Source of the DNA: Acidimicrobiaceae bacterium
GTDB taxonomy: Bacteria > Actinomycetota > Acidimicrobiia > Acidimicrobiales > Ilumatobacteraceae
Assembly (NCBI GenBank): GCA_012269985.1
Contig: JAAXJF010000024.1
Coordinates: 1-64,000, forward strand
Length of the DNA: 64,000 nucleotides
Reading direction: 5' to 3'
Part shown: in pieces, positions 60,794 to 64,000 of the stretch
Layout: every line of letters begins with the position of its first letter
Position numbering within the stretch: position 1 is the stretch's first letter
Notes under the pieces: model-generated
Seen by the model: the letters and a program-made list of their open reading frames with translations, nothing else
Databases searched by the model: none
What the model was told of the DNA's origin: nothing
Program-made: the position numbers and the translations under genes

Positions 60794-61696
60794 GTGCGCC
60801 CGGCGTCTCTTTTTCTTGCTAGCGGGCTGATTGTCGCCATTGGGTGTGGCCCAACACCAGAAGTGACGACCGAGACCACCGTTCGCGCAGCCCGCACCCT
60901 GTCAGAAACGACGACGACTGAGACGGTTCCACCGTTCAATCCGCCGGCTGGCCTCGTTGAGGCCGTGACTATCTCGATCGCTGGCGATGGCCGTGATCGT
61001 GCCGATGTCATCGCCGTCGCCAACGAAGACGAGGTCGGTCTGTTTACCTCTATTGCAAGCTGCTCACTGGTTGAGGGAAGCGGATGGTTTCCATTGGAAA
61101 TCGTCGCTGCCGATCGCACAGGGTCTTTTCTGCGGTTGTGGTCGCACACGTATACCCCAGAGGGTCTCGGAGCGATCGAAGGGGAGTTGATCGTGCGCCG
61201 CCCTGGTCGAGTATCTCTCGCAGCAGCGGTCACGGTGTTTGTGGGTGATGGCGAGACCTCAGGATCATTCACCGGTACAACCGATGACGGTGAGACGATC
61301 TCAGGTGAATTTGAGTGTCGGGGATCCTTGAGCACGAGCGAGGCCGAAGAACATGCCGACGCCGAACTCTCGATACGTGTGGTTGACAACGATCGCGTTG
61401 ATGAGCAGAGAATTCGGCGACTCGGATTCCGCGCGTCGTCAACTCAGGCATGCCCGACGAGCAGTGAAGGAACCTCGAAGAGATGGCAGATCATCGATGC
61501 CGAACACCCTGTCGGTGGCCTCACCGCCGTTCGCCTGCTCTTCAACTCGGCGACAAACCAGTGGTCAGGTGAATTTCAGGTCGCTCAAGATGTGGTTGTT
61601 GTGGAGCAGTTGGTGGTGGCCGAGATGCCCAACGGCATCGTGTTGTCGGGCGTGAGCACTGACGGGCTCAGCGTTGATGGCGCGCTGAGCTGTTAG
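60794..61696 (+). CDS. Predicted secreted lipoprotein of unknown function
   Basis: The protein (300 residues) has a signal peptide with a lipobox-like VAIGC (lipidated Cys18), then a Thr-rich linker and two beta-rich segments. The first (about 50-180) includes DGETSGSFTGTTDDGETISGEFEC. The second (about 215-300) ends in SVDGALSC. Both segments share an SGxF/SGEF pattern and end at a Cys, hinting at a repeated fold. The TAG stop overlaps the convergent leuD stop by four bases. No family is recognised. Confidence 0.65.
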   Translation: MRPASLFLASGLIVAIGCGPTPEVTTETTVRAARTLSETTTTETVPPFNPPAGLVEAVTISIAGDGRDRADVIAVANEDEVGLFTSIASCSLVEGSGWFPLEIVAADRTGSFLRLWSHTYTPEGLGAIEGELIVRRPGRVSLAAAVTVFVGDGETSGSFTGTTDDGETISGEFECRGSLSTSEAEEHADAELSIRVVDNDRVDEQRIRRLGFRASSTQACPTSSEGTSKRWQIIDAEHPVGGLTAVRLLFNSATNQWSGEFQVAQDVVVVEQLVVAEMPNGIVLSGVSTDGLSVDGALSC

Positions 61697-62280
61697 GCGC
61701 GCAGCCATGCAGGGCGCTGTGACTCGTAGGCGTCGATTGCTTCCGCGTGGCCGAGGGTGATACCGATGTCGTCGAGGCCTTCCAGAAACCGGTGTTGCGT
61801 CGGCTGGTCCATGGGAAACGATGACGATATTCCTGCTGCTGGCACCTCAACGATGAGCTGCTCCATATCGACGACGATCGAGGTGGCCGGGTCAGACTCG
61901 ATCGCATTCCAGATTGCCTCGACATCGGCAAGATCGAGCACTGCCGGCACGAGACCATTCTTCGTGCAGTTATTCCTGAAGATGTCGGAGAAGCTCGGGG
62001 CGATAACTGCTTCAAATCCGGCCTGCTGAATTGCCCACACTGCGTGTTCACGGCTCGAACCGACACCAAATGATGGCCCGGCAACGAGAATGTTTGCCCC
62101 GGTGTAACGCTCGTCGTTTAAGACGAATGAAGGGTCATCGCGCCATGTTGAGAAAAGACCTTTCTCAAACCCGGTGCGCTCCACCCGCTTCAACCACTCG
62201 GCGGGAATGATCTGGTCGGTATCGACGTCACTTCGGCGAAGAGGAATTCCTGTTCCTGTAATGACCTGTACAGCTTTCAT
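61693..62280 (-). CDS. leuD: 3-isopropylmalate dehydratase small subunit
   Basis: LeuD (195 residues) forms isopropylmalate isomerase with LeuC. It has the conserved [37 protein letters not shown] and [10 protein letters not shown] segments. The ATG overlaps the leuC stop by four bases (ATGA). The open frame extends upstream inside leuC but is not part of the gene. Confidence 0.93.
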   Translation of the reverse strand: MKAVQVITGTGIPLRRSDVDTDQIIPAEWLKRVERTGFEKGLFSTWRDDPSFVLNDERYTGANILVAGPSFGVGSSREHAVWAIQQAGFEAVIAPSFSDIFRNNCTKNGLVPAVLDLADVEAIWNAIESDPATSIVVDMEQLIVEVPAAGISSSFPMDQPTQHRFLEGLDDIGITLGHAEAIDAYESQRPAWLRA

Positions 62281-63686
62281 GAAAGATCCTCCGGAAGAGC
62301 GAAACGGCCAGCAACAGCGGTCGCAGCAGCAACCGCGGGCGATACCAGGTGGGTTCGGCCTCCTCGGCCTTGGCGGCCCTCGAAGTTTCGATTCGACGTG
62401 CTTGCCGAACGTTCGCCTGGTGTGAGCTTGTCGGGGTTCATCGCAAGGCACATTGAGCAGCCGGGCTCTCGCCAGTCGGCACCGGCTGCGGTGAAGACGT
62501 CGTGAAGGCCCTCAGCTTCAGCCTGTGCTTTCACCCGGTGAGATCCAGGGACGATCATCACGCGAGGAACCGTGACCGAACGACCATCGAGAACCGCAGC
62601 CGCTGCCCGAAGATCTTCGATTCGACTGTTGGTGCATGAGCCAATGAACACTGTGTCGACTGCGACGTCACGCATTGACATCCCGGGTTCGAGACCCATG
62701 TAGTCGAGGGAGCGGCGAACTGTTTCTTGGGTCGTTGGGTCGTCGAAATCTTCCGGAGCGGGAACATTTCCATCGATGGAGGTGACCTGCGCCGGATTTG
62801 TTCCCCAGGTGACCTGTGGGCGAATCGTTGCGGCATCGATGACAACCTCTGTCTCCCACGCTGCTCCGTCGTCGGTTGCGAGGGTTGACCAGTCGGCAAC
62901 TGCCGCATCCCACGCAGCTCCGGTCGGCGCATGATCGCGTCCTTTGAGATAGTTGAAGGTGGTCTCGTCGGGGGCGATGAGGCCCGCCTTAGCCCCAGCC
63001 TCAATCGACATATTGCAGACCGTCATCCGGCCTTCCATTGAGAGCGAAGTGATTGCCGATCCGCGGTATTCAATGACATGGCCAATGCCGCCGCCAGTGC
63101 CGATGTGGCCGATGATGGCCAGCACAACATCTTTTGCGGTTACGCCTGGCTGCAACTCTCCCTCAACACTGACCGACATCCACTTCGGCCTGCTCTGCGG
63201 CAGTGTTTGAGTGGCGAGCACGTGCTCTACTTCGCTTGTTCCGATGCCGAAGGCGAGAGCGCCGAATGCCCCGTGTGTTGCGGTGTGGCTGTCGCCGCAG
63301 ACGATTGTCGTTCCGGGAAGTGTTCGGCCTTGTTCAGGGCTGATGACATGCACGATACCTTGCCCTTCGTTGCCCATTGGGTAGTTCACGATGCCGAATT
63401 CGTCGGTGTTGACGCGAAGTGTTTCAACCTGTTTTGCAGAAATCGGGTCGGCGATCGGCTGATCGATGTCTTCGGTTGGCACGTTGTGGTCTTCTGTCGC
63501 AATGGTGAGTTCGGGCCGGCGAACGGTGCGGCCGCTCATTCGAAGACCGTCGAAGGCCTGTGGGCTTGTGACCTCATGAATGAGGTGGAGGTCGATATAC
63601 AGCAGGTCGGCCTCACCCGGACTTGAGGTGACGAGGTGACGTTGCCAGATCTTTTCAGGCAGTGTCGTCGGACGTTCGGTCGTCAT
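62277..63686 (-). CDS. leuC: 3-isopropylmalate dehydratase large subunit
   Basis: LeuC (469 residues) carries the [4Fe-4S] cluster that isomerises 2- to 3-isopropylmalate. Cluster ligands lie in [13 protein letters not shown] and [12 protein letters not shown], with [27 protein letters not shown] near the substrate site. The start is ATG 63686 ([16 protein letters not shown]). The frame upstream is open for 15 more codons but lacks homology. It is separated from leuA by about 3 kb, containing the helicase and lipoprotein genes on the other strand. Confidence 0.94.
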   Translation of the reverse strand: MTTERPTTLPEKIWQRHLVTSSPGEADLLYIDLHLIHEVTSPQAFDGLRMSGRTVRRPELTIATEDHNVPTEDIDQPIADPISAKQVETLRVNTDEFGIVNYPMGNEGQGIVHVISPEQGRTLPGTTIVCGDSHTATHGAFGALAFGIGTSEVEHVLATQTLPQSRPKWMSVSVEGELQPGVTAKDVVLAIIGHIGTGGGIGHVIEYRGSAITSLSMEGRMTVCNMSIEAGAKAGLIAPDETTFNYLKGRDHAPTGAAWDAAVADWSTLATDDGAAWETEVVIDAATIRPQVTWGTNPAQVTSIDGNVPAPEDFDDPTTQETVRRSLDYMGLEPGMSMRDVAVDTVFIGSCTNSRIEDLRAAAAVLDGRSVTVPRVMIVPGSHRVKAQAEAEGLHDVFTAAGADWREPGCSMCLAMNPDKLTPGERSASTSNRNFEGRQGRGGRTHLVSPAVAAATAVAGRFALPEDLS

Positions 63687-63792
63687 GTCGATTCGTTTCC
63701 GTTCTTTCTTGCTAATCACTTGTTGGCGCACCGGCGCTCAACTCAACGATTTGAATCTACCCGGATAGCTCTCTCGCCAATGCGGCGGCCGG

Positions 63793-64000
63793 TCAGTACG
63801 CACCAGCGAGTTCGACGACGAGAAGAATCGGTGTTCCGCCATCAAGATTGAGTTCGGGAATGCCCTCATCGCCGAACGCAAGATCAGAGGGCACCGACAT
63901 CGCTCGAATACCCCCCACCGCCATGCCTTGAATTCCTTCGAAGAGCCCGGCGATGGAATAGCCCTCAATAACTTCGAGGAGTGTTGGCTGACCTTCGGAC
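63793..64000 (-). CDS. FKBP-type peptidyl-prolyl isomerase, C-terminal part
   Basis: Only the last 68 codons lie in the window, and the gene continues beyond 64000. The translated end has the FKBP pattern: VIEGYSIAGLFEGIQGMAVGGIRAMSVPSDLAFGDEGIP, then TPILLVVELAGAY. FKBPs accelerate Xaa-Pro isomerisation and help proteins fold. The lack of the usual Pro-Pro-Asn turn suggests a diverged member. The stop is TGA at 63795-63793. Confidence 0.75.
   Translation of the reverse strand, partial: SEGQPTLLEVIEGYSIAGLFEGIQGMAVGGIRAMSVPSDLAFGDEGIPELNLDGGTPILLVVELAGAY

Overview
The window is ordinary chromosome from an actinobacterium of roughly mid-50s to 60 % GC. Several things point to Actinomycetota: a glyA-wecA-atp operon followed by murA, an iscS-mnmA-MetE-like-ligA block of the kind known from mycobacteria, an RpiB with the Glu-type active-site loop, a long LeuA with a leucine-rich leader peptide, a PASTA kinase homologue, and many GTG starts. 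Short intergenic spaces, overlapping convergent genes and overlapping start/stop codons suggest a compact genome, perhaps a marine or freshwater Acidimicrobiia-like lineage. That placement is inference. I found no tRNA, rRNA, CRISPR array, insertion sequence or prophage, and no stretch above about 230 bases without a gene or leader.

Layout. 1-4.5 kb: an acyl-CoA/terpenoid catabolic cluster (biotin-carboxylase subunit, AtuA-like protein, class III CoA-transferase). The first and third genes each carry one in-frame TAG, so the cluster looks decayed or mis-sequenced. 4.5-7.5 kb: aromatic/histidinol-phosphate aminotransferase, two DUF202 membrane proteins and a FabH-like synthase. 7.5-16.5 kb (minus strand): fused indolepyruvate ferredoxin oxidoreductase, TauE/SafE permease, DPP IV-like peptidase, nucleoside hydrolase, thiolase-like protein. 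16.5-27.6 kb: rpiB-glyA-wecA, then the complete F1Fo ATP synthase operon (atpZ, atpI, a, c, b, b', delta, alpha, gamma, beta, epsilon). 27.5-36.8 kb: glpX, a second S9 peptidase, a protein with an internal duplication, a J-domain protein, an MFS transporter, murA, NifU-like protein, MeaB and an AbiEi-like remnant. 36.8-42.7 kb: enoyl-CoA hydratase, a GT4 glycosyltransferase divergent from glgB, AzlCD exporter, galT. 42.7-52.5 kb: methyltransferase, cysteine desulfurase, mnmA, membrane protein, MetE-like protein, ligA, anchored protein, PASTA pseudokinase. 52.5-64 kb: SCP2 protein, OSBS/NSAR-type enolase-superfamily enzyme with a GNAT partner, serA, pyrF, ferredoxin, leuA with an attenuator leader, DEAD-box helicase, lipoprotein, leuCD and the end of an FKBP-type isomerase.

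The most striking sequence-level pattern is a promoter grammar. At more than twenty first-of-operon genes a TANNNT -10 hexamer lies only 6-9 nt before the start codon, predicting leaderless mRNAs. The same rule fixes many start codons, reveals a 66-residue membrane protein, and places a leaderless 12-codon leucine leader peptide in front of a terminator upstream of leuA. Two divergent gene pairs have -10 boxes that physically overlap. Other notable points are a PASTA kinase homologue lacking its catalytic residues, a MurA with Asp in place of the fosfomycin-target Cys, an ATP synthase b subunit with a long Cys-containing extracytoplasmic segment, and the racemase/N-acyltransferase pair.
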